Notes: generated from the sequence alone by a model not told the origin. 64,000 bases of DNA from Diphasiastrum complanatum (GCA_029204225.1 CM055101.1:2656528-2720527), one strand, 5' to 3'. Positions 11,017 through 24,735 are shown, numbered from the stretch's first letter. Numbers and translations: made by a program.

Positions 11017-12345
11017 TCTCTATGCTGCTCTGGATTAAGGTGGGCACATATGTGAACAATTTTGTCCTCATCTTCCTTTGGATCCTTCAAATTTAACATG
11101 ACCGTTCGGGCTAGTCCATCAAAAGGGGCATCCCCCTGTGGTTCACGTTGGGCTTGGGGAAGCTGAATAGTAACGTCCTCAATTGTATAGTCCTTGAAGT
11201 ATTGTGGCATGTGTGGCATGTCGGGGCCTTCTAGTGCATAAGGCATTTTAGGCTTAATTTTTCTCGCGGACTTGGAAGTGGAAGGTTTGGTATCTAATGG
11301 TGGGGATGCTTGCCCTGAAGGTGCATCATCACACACCTGCATCCAGTCCTTGGGTGGTTCCATCAAAATGGGATGCTTCATTTTCTCTTTCATGGCTATT
11401 TTTTGTTTCAGAGCATCAGCAGAATAATGAGAGTTGGACTTTTCGCAGATGAGGCTTAGGATCAGGTACTTCATGCAGAAGGGACTCATCTAGCTCGAAA
11501 AGTGACTCCAATTCATGGATGTCCCACTCTAAGGTAGGTTTCTTGACACGATAAGTCTTAATGAGCTCCTTCTTGACCCTACTTACTATATCTAATGGCG
11601 ATAATAGTTTAGGAGATTCCGGGATAAGACGTTGTGGAAGCGCTCCCATGTATTCTAAAATAGCCATGTTAGAAATTTTTTCTAGGACATGGGATGGATG
11701 GGATTGTAAGACGCTTTCTTCATCTACCTACAACAAAATTGATTCATGAGTTGGCAGCCAGACAACGTTTAACAACTCATCATTGTGTGGGAGAATTTCA
11801 ATGAATTGGACATTAAAGATGTGAGTGTCGAAAGTGATTGATGGTTCACCTGGTCCGTCTTCGTTATCTGAACTATTAGTATTTAAGAAACAGTATTCTG
11901 CGTTAACACAATCAATTGTTGCTAAATTATGACTCCAGTTGGTGATATTAGTAGGCTGTGTGTAGTGCCCCATTTTTTGAGTGTCACAATATGGTTCCAA
12001 TAGGGATTCGGTAGTGGAAGATCCATCATCTAATACGCATGCAAACTTGATCTTTCCTACAGAATCAATGGTCACTAACTGGTCTTGATTGCTAAACGTT
12101 ACTCATCCTTTATTCCAATCATGTACTACATGGGCATTAGAAAGCCAAGGGCGACCAAGCAAGAGTTCGTAAGAGTAGGCATTGTTGTTAGCAATGTCCA
12201 AAACAACAAGATCAAGTGTAAATTTCAACCCGGCGATTTTGACCAATACGCTTGGTATCACACCTTGTGGTCAAACAACACTTTGATCGGCAATTCGGAG
12301 TTGACAATTTGGCCTATTCGGGGAATCGGGGAATCACAATCCTTT
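11017..12345 (-). pseudogene. Ty3/gypsy protease C-terminus and protease-RT spacer
   Basis: Minus-strand translation near 12,240-12,105 gives LDLVVLDIANNNAYSYELLL followed by GRPWLSNAHVVHDW, the typical C-terminal end of plant gypsy retropepsins. After a stop the frame reads VTIDSVGKIKF and continues as the acidic spacer that usually separates protease from RT (open at 12,075-11,728, 11,667-11,416 and 11,489-11,010). The catalytic N-terminal half and RT are missing. It ends where copy C's leader starts. Confidence 0.7.
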
Positions 12346-13010
12346 GCTAGATGATAGATCCGATAGGTGTAGTCTCGGATTGTTTCGTCAGGAAACTTTT
12401 TTAATTTTGACAATCCTATAAGGGCGGTCTCAATAGTTCAGCACTAGAATGTCGCAAAGTAGCTGGTTGGTGAATTGCTTCAAGGTTTGCTCAATGACGC
12501 TGGTGTTCCAAACCCTTTTTTTTTTTAAGATGGAGAAGAAGAAGAAGAAGAAGAGAAAAGAGTAAATACAGATAGATCAATAAGGATGAGAATGGAAAGA
12601 GAAATGGATCTATCTAATAGAAATGTAGATAAAAGATCAAATAGATATGGGACAGAAGAATGATGGATGGATGGTGGCTGATGTGGAGGGAACTGATCGG
12701 CTTGATCTGAGGTTCATTCACTTGATTCAGTCTAGGGTGTTGGATCTTAATAGATGTTGTGATTGCAACCTAGATTTTTCAAGATCTGATTAGTTTCAAT
12801 TGGCTAACAATGTGATTTTAGCTCTTTTTCTTGGTTTTTTGTGGTTTTTTTTTTTTGAGATTTTTTCATATTTGAGTGAATCTAACCTTCAACCTTCCTA
12901 TTGTTATGGCCATATTCGGTTAAGGACCTGGAATAGTCCTAATATGGTAGATCGGCCCTCCAGTGTTCGAGAGTATTAGTCACGCCTAGATTTTATTTCA
13001 CATCAAGGCA
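12346..13010. other. No gene seen; degraded gypsy-like and low-complexity DNA
   Basis: Up to about 12,500 the minus strand still shows short coding-like pieces (ETIRDYTYRIYHL). After that there is a GAA-rich stretch (12,530-12,680) and T-rich DNA, with no open frame. Confidence 0.5.
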
Positions 13011-13391
13011 TGTTGGTGACTAATGACCTTGAGAGGACCCAGACACTCTAATTGAGACATATGGAGTAATTCATGTACGTGTGACTGATATAGGTAGGAG
13101 GTATGCATGAAAAGCTGTGACCTATTTATAGTTGACCTGCATGGGGATTGCATGGACTCATGCACATGATCCTACTCTCTATATATTGAGGTAGTGATTA
13201 TTCCGTCGACGACTTGGTCTAGGTTACCTGATGAGCTCTTCTCCTCTTGCTGTCACATTGGCATAGCTTGGGGTCTAGATCCAGGAGGATTCTCCAGGAG
13301 GGATCTAGGATTGGTTGAGTGGTTTTGCTCCACAGTCTCTCTTGTGTTTTCCTATCCTCAGCTTAGGGGATTGTCCCTAGTGGTCTTTACA
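13011..13391 (+). repeat. 5' LTR of element F
   Basis: Begins TGTTGG and ends TTTACA directly before the PBS. Possible TATA boxes are TATTTATAG (about 13,121) and CTATATATTG (about 13,180). It matches 18,690-19,070 over its whole length. Confidence 0.85.
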
Positions 13392-13403
13392 TTGGTATCA
13401 GAG
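13392..13403 (+). promoter_or_regulatory. Primer binding site of element F
   Basis: TTGGTATCAGAG immediately after the LTR end, the initiator tRNA-Met class. The following bases ACCGG depart from the usual CC. Confidence 0.8.
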
Positions 13404-15594
13404 ACCGGCTAAAATGCGGTTTTTGGATGGGATGGAGAGGAATTTTACGTCAAATTGGAATGGAACGCACTTGGATTCACATCCTGGATGGAGTGCTATA
13501 TTTTCAAGGGAAAATTGGGTTTGGATTCACTAATTCTTGTTTTGAGCATGCTTTTTAAACTTGGTGGTAGAGTGCTCTTTTCCTTGTTTGAGTTTGTTAG
13601 AGATGTTGTGAATTAGTGTGGAATTTATTCTTATTTTCTGAAGCCTTGAAAAATTATCGTTTGAAGTACAATGATCTGATTGAAATATGTTTTTCTTAGA
13701 TGAGTGATTTGCATGAGTCCACAATGTTTTGGACAGTTTTGATTCAGATTAGTAGCAGGCTATTTTGTTAATAGATTGATAAGAGTCAATTTATCTGGGA
13801 TACATAAGCTGATTGTTGCTGGAAATCTTGAAATTATGGTTGGCATGTGAGGATTTATGGTTTCAGACTAATCCTCTTGTGAAGCATGCAAACTGTGAAC
13901 AAGAAAACTGAAAACATTGATTGGAAAATGTAAATTGGTGACTCTCTAAGCTGTGACAGATTTAGACTTTGGATTGTGGATGCATGCTAGATTAATTGTG
14001 GATACAACTGAGTTCTTGGAACTCTTGTAATCCTGTAGCTTGCTAACTTGAGGAGGTTTTGAATGACAAACCTATTTACTCTCAGTATTTGTAAAATCTG
14101 ATTTGTTGAGGGATGAGACCTCTGTTCAGATAAAAGCAAGTGTAGAGAGGGTTGCAACAATGCTTATTCGCATGGATTAGAAAAGAAAAAACCCTGCAGA
14201 AGGGTTGCTTGATTGGAAACTTGTTAGAAACCTTTGTTCAAAGTAAGTGAGGTCATAGAGGGATGCAGCCTGATTTAGCAAAGAGTGAAAACTTAGAAAA
14301 TAAATCTCTGCTAACTGTAACCAGCGACTACTAAACATCCATCTTGGAGTCAAGATGAAGCAGATTCGGATCTGAGAATTTTTTGATTCTGCCGAGATCT
14401 TCTGATTCATGCTTCATGCCCTATGGAATCCTCACATGAGAAGATCTGTGAGTGATTTAGGGCCGTGAAGGGCCTTTGAGGTTTCATTCCAACTGTTGAT
14501 GCGCACCATCAGACCTGCAAAACATCAATTGAATGCTGGTTCTCTGGTGAATGAGGCTCAAAAATATGTTATTCAAGCGTTGTGGAAAGTTGTGGGGAGC
14601 GCGATGCTTCATAGCATTCTATCTTCAACTAACAGATAATCGAGCTGCCTCCTGACCTTCAAATTCCTTGCTCTCTCTCGTTGGAGGAGGTCGCAGCTAG
14701 AAAAAAATTTGGTGGCAGCTGATGCAAGTCGGTTAACCTAAAAAAAAATTGTGTGGCTCATGTGTGAATATGAGAAGTACTGGTAAAGTAGTGAATATGA
14801 GTAGTAGTAAAGATTAAATTAAGGTTCACTGATTGGCTACCAAGTACCATTTAGTTATGGATCGGCTCAGTGGAATAAAGCTTTAATCTGAACCTTTTGT
14901 CCAAAGATGTTTGTATAAGTCAGCCTAATCTTAGTTGATGCACTAAGATCTGAAGTAGGTTGATTGGTTGAAGGAATTTTGTGGATAAAAGTATGATGGT
15001 TGAAATACTTGGGATGTGGAATTGATCACTTCAAAGATTTCCCAGATATGTTATTTACTCAAGAGAAATAAAATCTTCTGTAGCTGAGTTACAGGATTCT
15101 CAGTGAGTTATGTGAGTAACATATGCAGATATTGGAGAAATCTGCCAGATAAGGACATGTGTTTATGTACAGGGTCATAGTGAGATTATTCTCATATGTG
15201 CACAATTAATCTTGTTTGGATCTACTATGTATTCCTACTTACTAAGATTATCTGGTGCACTTAACCTAGTTGTTGAACATAGACACGTGATCAACTATTG
15301 TGTTTGACAATTACTTGCAGAGTTAACAGATCTATTTTGATAGATCTATTGGTTAACTTAAAATGATTTGGATAATGATCTAAATGTGGTGTTGTACATT
15401 CACAATTAAGAGCTGCACCTGGACATTTAAGATTTCTAAATCATGAGCAATTATCTTGAGTAGTTGATTTATTCTTGTGTGAAGTCAATTGGTAAAATGG
15501 ACAGTGTGAAGAGAATTTATCGGAAATTGTTTGCTTTGTGTGTATTGCTTGTAAGACACATAAATTAGAATATGGCTAAAATCCAAAGAGCTAG
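13404..15594 (+). mobile_element. Non-coding interior of element F
   Basis: About 2.2 kb of AT-rich sequence with stops in every frame and no recognised domain. Nothing else is seen. This is the expected pattern for a large retrotransposon derivative that depends on proteins from elsewhere. Confidence 0.6.
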
Positions 15595-16085
15595 TATAAC
15601 GTCCTCAAAACAGGATTCTAGTCTAAGCATACCATACAAAGCAACAACACATGGGAACCGGTGGAAGTTAAACCAACTCAACCAAACCTAGATCGTACGG
15701 ATCTAGCCCCCAAGCTATGGATCAATCAGAGTCATGGGAAGAGGAGTCACACTAGCAGCATGTAGCTACTCATCACAAATCAAGCATACACTAGTGAGAG
15801 CCCAGCAGGTATACTTATACCCTCCAAGGCCCATGCACCACTAGTAGTGCACTGTGACACCTCACTGGACACCTTTGTAGCCTATCTGGGCCACGTCATC
15901 CAATTCCCTAATGACTCACTGATAGACCCATACCAACTCCACCACCATGTGTTTAGGCCTACAACCATTAATTATGACCATGTACACATAAGGGCCCCAA
16001 TTCCCTTATAGTCACAATTAACTTACGGGTTGTTGGTCTACCGGTCTCTAGCGTGGACATGCTACCCGAGACCAGTCATGGGACA
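15595..16085 (-). repeat. 3' LTR of nested gypsy element E
   Basis: The plus-strand start TATAACGTCCTCAAAACAGG is repeated at 18,215 next to a PBS, which identifies it as the LTR 3' end. The other end (TGTCCCATGAC on the minus strand at 16,085) is inferred from its position just after the gag stop. About 78 bases are shared with the right-hand copy before that copy diverges. Confidence 0.55.
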
Positions 16086-16632
16086 TAACTGTCCAGTTCT
16101 CGGCTACCCATTTTGCAGTTGATAAACCGAATATACAGCTCGGAATCGTCTATTGTGACAAAAGCTTTTCGAAATTCCGTCAGGAATCCAGCCCAAGTCA
16201 CCGGTTTTGTGAAAAGTTCCCTCCACCAAGAAGAGGCTTTGCCTTCCAGAAACAATAGAACCAATGATATTCGTTTATCTTCTGGGACGTCGTGCAAGCT
16301 AAAATAGCTTGTCCAACGGTTTATCCAGTCTTCAACAACTTCCGAGCGTTTAAACTTTTTATCGCCGAAAAATATTTTCGGTTGGTAGCCCAAGTTGTTA
16401 GAGTTAATTGCTTGCAGTTGATTAAATAGATTTTGCATTTGTTCATCCCATTGTTTATTGCTCTGCTGAAGTTCTAAATCCGCCTTGCCTAAGGTTTGCA
16501 ACAGTTTTTTTGAGTCTAGGGTGTTATCACTGTCGGGTGAGGCCGGCTGAATCTCCGTATTTCCCCCATCACTTCCTGGTGATGCCGGGGGAATCTCGGT
16601 AGCACCCCCTCCAAAATTTCATCAGTATCCAT
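16086..16632 (-). pseudogene. Ty3/gypsy gag of element E
   Basis: ATG at 16,632 starts MDTDEILEG. A frameshift in a G run near 16,607 is needed to continue into an acidic Pro/Ser-rich stretch, and the frame is then open. The core is a Retrotrans_gag domain: KIFFGDKKFKRSEVVEDWIN, LVLLFLEGKASSWWRELF and WAGFLTEFRKAFV. After about 180 residues it ends abruptly (GSRELDSYVP, stop) where the LTR begins, with no zinc knuckle, protease or RT. Gag assembles the particle. A gag-only element flanked by LTRs resembles the TR-GAG class, but a deletion of pol explains it equally well. Confidence 0.75.
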
Positions 16633-18200
<1,568 letters not shown>

Positions 18201-18213
18201 GGCTCTGATACCA
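18201..18213 (-). promoter_or_regulatory. Primer binding site of gypsy element E
   Basis: Minus strand reads TGGTATCAGAGCC just inside the LTR end GGACGTTATAT. It fixes the orientation of E as minus. Confidence 0.8.
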
Positions 18214-18365
18214 ATATAACGTCCTCAAAACAGGATTATAGTCCTCAGTCTAATGGCTTAGCCGAGAGGAAGAACCATACTCTGGTTAAATCAGCCAAAT
18301 GTATGTTGTAGTCTAAGCATATATTACAAAGCAACAACACATGGGAACCGGTGGAGGTTAATGGT
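18214..18365 (-). repeat. Truncated 5' LTR of element E, interrupted by copia filler
   Basis: Matches 15,595-15,672 except for a ~70-base insertion. Homology stops near 18,360, so most of the U3 is missing. Confidence 0.65.
18239..18308 (+). pseudogene. 70-base copia integrase patch inside the LTR
   Basis: The plus strand translates as SPQSNGLAERKNHTLV, the highly conserved integrase C-terminal core motif of copia elements (S/T-P-Q-x-N-G-x-A-E-R-K-N). The other LTR copy reads straight through GGATTCTAGTCTAAG, while here the patch sits between two TAGTC repeats. No other copia sequence flanks it. Confidence 0.8.
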
Positions 18366-18689
18366 CAACTCTTATCTTCTAGAACTCTGTACACACGTGT
18401 GAACATCCACTTGCCATGTGGGAACATTTACTCATGCACATGCAAAGAAAAGCTAATTTCTAGGTGACTAGTCAACTTGACTAAAAACTAGTCATATCAT
18501 GTTCACACTAACTAGATTGATACAAAATCAAATTAGATATATACAAGTATGAAAAGTACTTTTTTTTCACACGTGGGAATAGGTTCCACACGTGTGAAAT
18601 CAGATCATCAACATTGTTCTGATGTTTGATCTTTATTTACAATAAACAATGTCAAGTGAGAAGTGACAAATTTCAACAACATCGATGCC
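18366..18689. other. Retroelement-derived non-coding DNA
   Basis: No ORF. Contains two CACACGTGTG palindromes (18,392 and 18,587) and a related CACACGTGGG. Probably LTR or leader sequence of another element. Confidence 0.5.
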
Positions 18690-19070
18690 TGTTGGTGACT
18701 AATGGCCTTGAGAGGACCCAGACACTCTAATTAAGACATAGGGAGTAGTGCATGTACGTGTGATTGATATAGGCAGGAGGTATGCATGAATAGCTGTGAC
18801 CTATTTATAGTTGACCTGCATGGGGATTGCATGGACTCATGCACAGGATCATACTCTCTATATATTGAGGTAGTGATTATTCCGTCGACGGCTTGGTCTA
18901 GGTTACCTGATGAGCTCTTCTCCTCTTGATGTCACATTGGCATAGCTTGGGGGCTAGATCCAGGAGGATTCTCCAGGAGGGATCTAGGATTGGTTGGGTG
19001 GTTTTGCTCCACAGTCTCTCTTGTGTTTTCCTATCCTCATCTTAGGGGATTGTCCCTAGTGGTCTTTACA
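18690..19070 (+). repeat. 3' LTR of element F
   Basis: 381 bases, TGTTGG to TTTACA, colinear with 13,011-13,391. It is followed by CCTATAGTAG instead of a PBS. Confidence 0.85.
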
Positions 19071-19340
19071 CCTATAGTAGCCGTATCTAGACCATTTCTA
19101 GATAATGTGAGTTCTGCAAGAGTTCTTGATAGACAAATTTGTCAAGATCTTGAAAAAAACTCAGTTTTTAGGCACTTTTCGGTACTTTTTTTTAGATATT
19201 TCTAAATCTAACCATTCGATCTTCACAAAAAAATCATAGTAGCTATACCTAAATTAGATCTAACTATAAAATTTTTTGCAAAGGTTACTTCCTAGCAGAT
19301 CTCAAAAAATCTTGAAAAAAGTGCATTTTTGTTTCTATAG
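19071..19340. other. No gene seen
   Basis: AT-rich sequence without an open frame or recognised repeat. Confidence 0.5.
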
Positions 19341-19745
19341 GATAATGTAAGGATTGATAAGCATTTCCATTTGAATAGACCCTTTGACTACATGGCGCAT
19401 GAACTACTTCATGTGAATCCACCGGTTGAGGTCTTGTTGTTTGAGAAGCAGCGTTCAAGTACATTTCTCACGTTCTAGGTGCATGTGCCTCTGGATGTTG
19501 ATGCATAGGTTGGTGTGCTTGAGTAGCAACTACTCCATTGGATATAATAGTTCGATTTTGAGTAGCAGGAGTAGTTTGGTTTAGATCTACACTGCTTGGT
19601 TAAATTCATAGTACACCCAAAACATCTGACAGACGGGATAACTCCATCACCACGCAAGTGCGACCAATACATTGGAATTTACGTTTCGTATGGACCCTCT
19701 ACATAGTATATAGGAGAATCTACAGATGGCTCTTGGAGCATTGAA
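19341..19745 (-). pseudogene. Gag-like zinc-knuckle fragment, family G
   Basis: Minus-strand translation gives YYVEGP, then GDGVIPSVRCFGC, aligning with YYVEGP and GDGILPMIRCYGC in the 523-codon gag-like ORF at 36,949-38,520. The following MNLTKQCRSKPNYSC continues into sequence that is the reverse complement of 42,440-42,720. Stops and a lost second half of the knuckle show it is a relic. Confidence 0.65.
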
Positions 19746-20340
19746 GAAGATGCAATTTCTAAAATCTCAACCAGATGAGTACTTGCAATCACATTGCAAT
19801 GCATCTTGCACAAAATAAAAATGAAAGTGAAAGTCAATCACAAAGAAATAAACACTTCAAAAATTTCAGTCTAAACCACTCAAGAGCTCAATCAAATCCA
19901 CTGAAAAGGTTCGTCAAACCCGCTCACTCTTGTTTGTACAAACTCCTTCTCTAATGCACTCCAAATTGAAACTGAGAATTGGTGAATTGAAACTAAATAT
20001 TCCTCTCCTTTGATGAATGATTGCTTGTTAGGTCTTGGCGTTGAAAAATAGATTTAACCGAAACTTTATCACCAAGGCGATCTGATATAGTAGATGATAT
20101 TCCCAAGTGTTTGTTCCAAGATACTAAGGTTTGGTATGCAATATCTAACAATAGTGGATTTTTTTGTCAACCCTAGTCAAAGCTGGCCAAACTTGGTCAA
20201 AGTCTACCAAATTTGGTGTCATTGACTTCTACTAGGTTAGATAAACATGCCTGCAAATTTTCGTCTGGTTTGGAGCTGAAACGAGGGAGAAATTCCAGTT
20301 TGAATTTTTTTTTATCAAATCCGAGTCGGCCAAAATATGG
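19746..20340. other. No gene seen
   Basis: Non-coding, AT-rich; short repeats of CAAAGTCTACCAAATTTGG type near 20,190. No confident feature. Confidence 0.5.
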
Positions 20341-20776
20341 AATTTCTCAAAACTTCTCAAAATTGTCCGAATTTAGGTTGGTCGGGTAGGTCTCAGTGTG
20401 CTGAAATCGGAGGTACTTGATTGGTTCAATTTGGCCGAGCAGTTTGTGAATATCGTCAGTCAAATGGACTGTTGACCAAGTCTCAGTTAAAAACTTCCAA
20501 ATTTTTTCTCCATATGTAGGTCCGAATGAGGACACGTCCAAGTCGGAATTTGCGTCCGAGTGGGACCGTTTACGTCCGACAGTGGAAGGCACATCTAACT
20601 GTTTGAAGGCACGTCTGATGGATCGGTGTCTGAAGGCTCGTTTACGTCCGACGATGGAGCCGAAGGATTGCTTTAATGTTCGATGGGCAGACCCAAAGTC
20701 TGTTTACGACCGATAGACAAATCTAAGCCGAAGGCCTGGGTGTATATCCGATGGGCGACCTTTTTTCTTTCTTTTT
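20341..20776 (+). repeat. Loose TCCGA/CGATGG motif cluster
   Basis: Short units such as TTTACGTCCGAC recur several times up to the start of the duplicated segment. Resembles a weaker version of the array at 24,780-25,345. Confidence 0.45.
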
Positions 20777-21690
20777 GTCGGATACAATCTGTCGGATGCG
20801 ATCTGTCGTAACTCTGCGCCTACCGAAATTGGAGCATAGAGGATTGATTTCAAGAAATTTTAGATAGGAGTGGGTCGGTAGTTTTATTAAACGTGTGTGG
20901 TGAAATTGCACAGAGCTGGATTAATCTTTGAAAGGGGTTCTGATCCAATCGTTATCTCATAGAAAAGGCGAAATGCATGCTTGTGAAAAATATGAATGCA
21001 GAAAGCAAGCAGACAATCAAAATCAAGAAGAACTGGTCCACTCATGGTTATATACGGGTTCTTGGAATGGATTCAAGAAGATTGCCAGTGCCAATGTTTG
21101 CAGATTCCTTCCACCTCTGGTTTCCAGAATCTGTGCGCTATCTTCTTGAACTCAATTTTCTTCTTGCAATATAGTGGTATGTGCCTCGCTTGTCAGTTTG
21201 GCACAACTACGACCTGAACTCGATCCTTGACTGGCAATGGTAGCTCATCTTGAATATATGATCTATCAAGACTTGTATATCTAGGTTCTACAGTTCTGTT
21301 TCGGATCTTTCTTGATTGTTTACAGTCTGTAGATTATTCCTAATCCTACTTCTGATCTTCGAAAGGAGTCTAATCTACTGATCACAAGGAAACTAATCTA
21401 CTCCTACCAAAAATTACAAACAAAACAACATTTAACCACAACCATTGTGAATCCTACAAAGTGCTTATTACAAATATCACTCAACATTTGTAATAAGAAC
21501 TTCTCAGGGAGCCAAGAACAGAGTAGCATCAAATCTGATTGCATATGATCTACCACTAAGCCCTACACATCTACCTGAGACTAATCACAAGTTGTGAAAC
21601 CTACAAAGTGTTTAATACGATTATCACTCAACAATTGTAAGAAGAACTCCTCAGGGAGCCAAGAACATGAAAGCATCTAATCTAAGTGGA
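20777..21690 (+). repeat. Segmental duplication, copy 1
   Basis: About 0.9 kb colinear with 25,322-26,183. Both copies start in GTCGGATGCAAT-like repeats and share CGTAAC, GCGCCTA, ATTGGAGCATAG and the block ending CATCTAATCT-AGTGG. Copy 1 continues unbroken into ACAGCCTCCAAGCCC (21,696). It has about 60 bases near 21,265 that copy 2 lacks. No coding function is seen. Confidence 0.85.
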
Positions 21691-22090
21691 ATGAAGGAAC
21701 AGCCTCCAAGCCCTACACATTTACCTGATACTACTCACAAACCAAACCTAAAAGAGGAAGAATCAACAAAAACACAATCATACACAAGTACCCAAACTAA
21801 ATGCATGAAGATGGAGCATGGATAGAAATGCAAGTAGTAGAATCTTCAATTATAGACTGGCCATGTGGCTTACTTTAGAGCATAAAAACTAAGGCATTGT
21901 ACATCATACATGTCGCGATAATATCTTTCTCCTGTCTTTCATATGATGTGGCATTCTCTCTTTGTATTCTACATAGATGTGCTTCTCTCTCTCTCTCTCT
22001 CGACTCACCTCTCAACGTCATTTCCACTGGAAACCCTTTTTGGGTGATGAGGCACTACATCGACACCTCAGGGGCATGGCATTAGTTATC
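21691..22090 (+). repeat. LTR-like segment shared with 29,938-30,490
   Basis: 21,696-21,860 matches 29,939-30,105, and 22,008-22,075 matches 30,416-30,480 (CTCTCAACGTCAT and GATGAGGCA blocks). The middle parts differ. Confidence 0.7.
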
Positions 22091-22480
22091 CTCCCCCTAT
22101 AATGTTGCAGGACCCACTACAATGCCTCAGCTTTGATGCTTGGTTCTTGGAAAGGCATGGATCAGCATTTGCCTTCGTAAACCAAGAACTTCTTTGTTGA
22201 TATTGTCGCGTTTCTCGACAATAATTTCAATATTTGCAACGGCTTGTCAAGATAGCCCACGTAACTGAGTGTCTCTCATTTGTCTTTCTCGACTTTCTTT
22301 TTGTCAAGAGACTTCCCGTAGCCTATCTCCCTTCCGATGGCTTTGAATGTGATGAATCTTGTTTTTTGGCCCAACGGAATAGGTCCCAGATAAGGCCTAA
22401 TCACTGGTTAAACTTGTTCGCTCGATCATCTGAACATATTGTCCTCTGAAAATCTTCGGACTCTTTTCTTTGGATTTGTC
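22091..22480. other. No clear gene; broken minus-strand frames
   Basis: Non-coding as it stands. The minus strand has short coding-like pieces but no recognised motif. Confidence 0.4.
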
Positions 22481-23440
22481 GGACAATTTCTCATATGTCT
22501 TGCCAAATATTCATCAATTGCCTTGGCACACTTTGTATCCTCCTTTCTGCTTTTGGGTGTTTCCTCAGTTCCTCTTCAAGTTGAAGTCTTGGCCTCATCA
22601 ACACTCTTGTTTCAATGAGAAGTGGAGAACCTTCAATTGGTAGATCGCACAGCTCTTGGGTTATCAGTCTTCAAGGAGGTTATGGAATTGGTGGTAGAAA
22701 CAAATCTGGATGGATAGGTTGATGATGGTAGGGAAACATGATGAGGGGCTGTTGGGAAGGTGAAGGAACTGACAATATTACAGTTACAATCTTAGACCTT
22801 TGCAGTGTCAAGCTTTGATCACCACTTACTTGGTGTGGAGCTCTTTGTCCTGCAGGCCAGTGTCGTCTTCATATTTTTCTTTGATCCTTATTTGCTGAGA
22901 CTCAACCAAGATATTGTCTTGCTTTTTAGTCTTTCCTTTTGTATTGGCCTTTTCAGCTAGATCTCTTTGGCTTGTTTTCCTTTATTTTTTATTATCTTTT
23001 CTTGCTGCTTCATCTGCTTTTTTACATATTCTTTCTGGCTGACCAACCAATATAGGTCGTAGTTGGTCTCCGCAAGACACTATAACGACCTTTTAGCTGC
23101 CTCGATAAGACTACTAGGGTCTGAAAAGAAATGAACGGTGAGATGGTGAAATAATAGAAAGATGTAAGGTAAGGTAGTGGTGGTGGTGGTATTCTGATGA
23201 TGGAAGTTGTGGATGATATAACAGACATGGAAGTAGATACAGATGTTGTGGCAAGAGAACTAGATGATGGGAATGTGGATGGTGTGGATGTAGGAGTTAT
23301 TGAAGGAGAAGATTGATTACCCAATACTTGTACTTCCCCCTCCTTAAGGATCTTTGTTTCCCCGGTGCTCGAAATCCGAGGTTTATGACTGGGGTGCTCC
23401 TCCTGGTTGAGTCCCTTTGGATTGCCCATTTGTCTTTTTA
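22481..23440 (-). pseudogene. Degenerate ORF, possibly gag of an unidentified retroelement
   Basis: Minus-strand frames join with one shift near 23,060. An open stretch 23,429-23,022 is Ser/Thr/Pro-rich with PPPPLPY. It is followed by a highly charged stretch with ERICKKADEAARKDNKK and by further Lys/Glu-rich sequence with stops. The low-complexity linker plus charged coil resembles retroelement gag or spacer protein, but no knuckle or conserved core is visible. Function unknown. Confidence 0.35.
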
Positions 23441-23879
23441 GCCTTTTTCTTCTAGAGTGGGATCAATTGCAAGTGTATCTTATGCTTGTGTGGTTGCAGA
23501 TAGCTCTCTTTCTCCCTCCCCTGTATCTGTTGCCTATGGTAGCTGTTGGAATGCTACCACAGAATCAACTGCTTGTTGCATGTGAGGGGATGATGTCAAT
23601 AGTTGTAACGTCCTGGTTGGTGATTGGGACTTGGATCTTTTAGTAGCAGGTGATTGCACTTGTGGTGATCGTGGTTGCTGAGTATCCATCAGCTATAGCT
23701 ATTGTGAGAAAGTGGCAGGCAATGTTCTTCTGGTCCTTGCGCATCTGGTCTACAATCCGCGTTCCTCTTTATGAAGATGGTCTCACTGCTGCACATTTGG
23801 TGATATAGGCACATGCAGCTGCTAGCTTTGGATCTTTTCTAGTATCCAAGCTATACTTTCAATGAATGAAGGGCTCATT
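23441..23879. other. No gene seen
   Basis: Non-coding, G/T-rich on the plus strand; nothing recognised. Confidence 0.45.
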
Positions 23880-24735
23880 GGGCTACTCTGTCGGTTGATG
23901 TCGTCGGTTGAGTCTTTGGGTAATTGCTTTGGCTAGAATCCCTTGGTTGAAATATGTTGTTGAAGCTCGATCGAGAGATTCGGCTGAAGTCGATGTGGTT
24001 GTAGCACTCTGTGAGAGCACTCCGTCGGGGCACTCAGGAAGCCACTCAAGTAGAACAGTTGGTCGAGCGCTCGTTTGGAACATTTGGTTGAAGCATGTTG
24101 GACCAAATTTTTTCACAATTTCTCTGTAGTTGACTCGAAGACCAATGTCTCAATTATATACAAGAATCAACTTGGAAGAGACATGTATATACAAGAATCA
24201 ACTTGGAAGTGACATGGAGCTCACAAAAAACTTAGATATGCACAGAGATCCTAAACTCTCTATAAGGTGGTCTGGAGATGGATAGATAAATAAAAAAATT
24301 CATGCCTGAGATACTCGACAATTAGGGCTGTCTGTCAATAGCTATATCCTCATGTAAAAAATGAAATAAAATTAAATCTAAAAAAATACATGCAATTACA
24401 AAAAAAAAACAACATTTCAAACACACACATACAAAATCAATCCCATAAAGAAATAATAAAAATAAAGAAGGAAATATTGCATTTTTAAAAAGAAGAAATA
24501 AATGCAGAGTATTTGTCGAACAAAACTTGCATTCATCAAAGAGTGGATGCCAGATAGTGTTTACAGTTGAAAACTTCGGTTGAAACTGTCGGTCGAGAAG
24601 ACTCGGTTTGAGTTTTTTAGTGAAGATTTGGTTGAAGATTTTGGTGTAAGAGAGTCGGTTCAGAACATTTGGATGGCAGCCTCGGCCAAAGAGCCTCGGT
24701 TTGGACGTTCGGTTGGTTTTGGTAATGTACTAACC
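23880..24735 (+). repeat. Array of degenerate TCGGTTGAAG motifs, two blocks
   Basis: Motifs like TCGGTTGA, TTGGTTGAAG, TTCGGCTGAAG and TCGGTCGAG recur in 23,880-24,130 and 24,560-24,735, separated by AT-rich DNA with A runs. Spacing is irregular. Confidence 0.65.

Noticed and set aside
13227-13234. CTGATGAG in LTR F as a hammerhead ribozyme core
   Set aside because: The required downstream GAAA and closing stem are not present in either LTR copy.
23022-23429. Ser/Thr/Pro-rich 135-codon frame as an arabinogalactan or cell-wall protein
   Set aside because: No signal peptide at the start and the frame joins charged gag-like sequence by one shift; kept only as a low-confidence retroelement relic.
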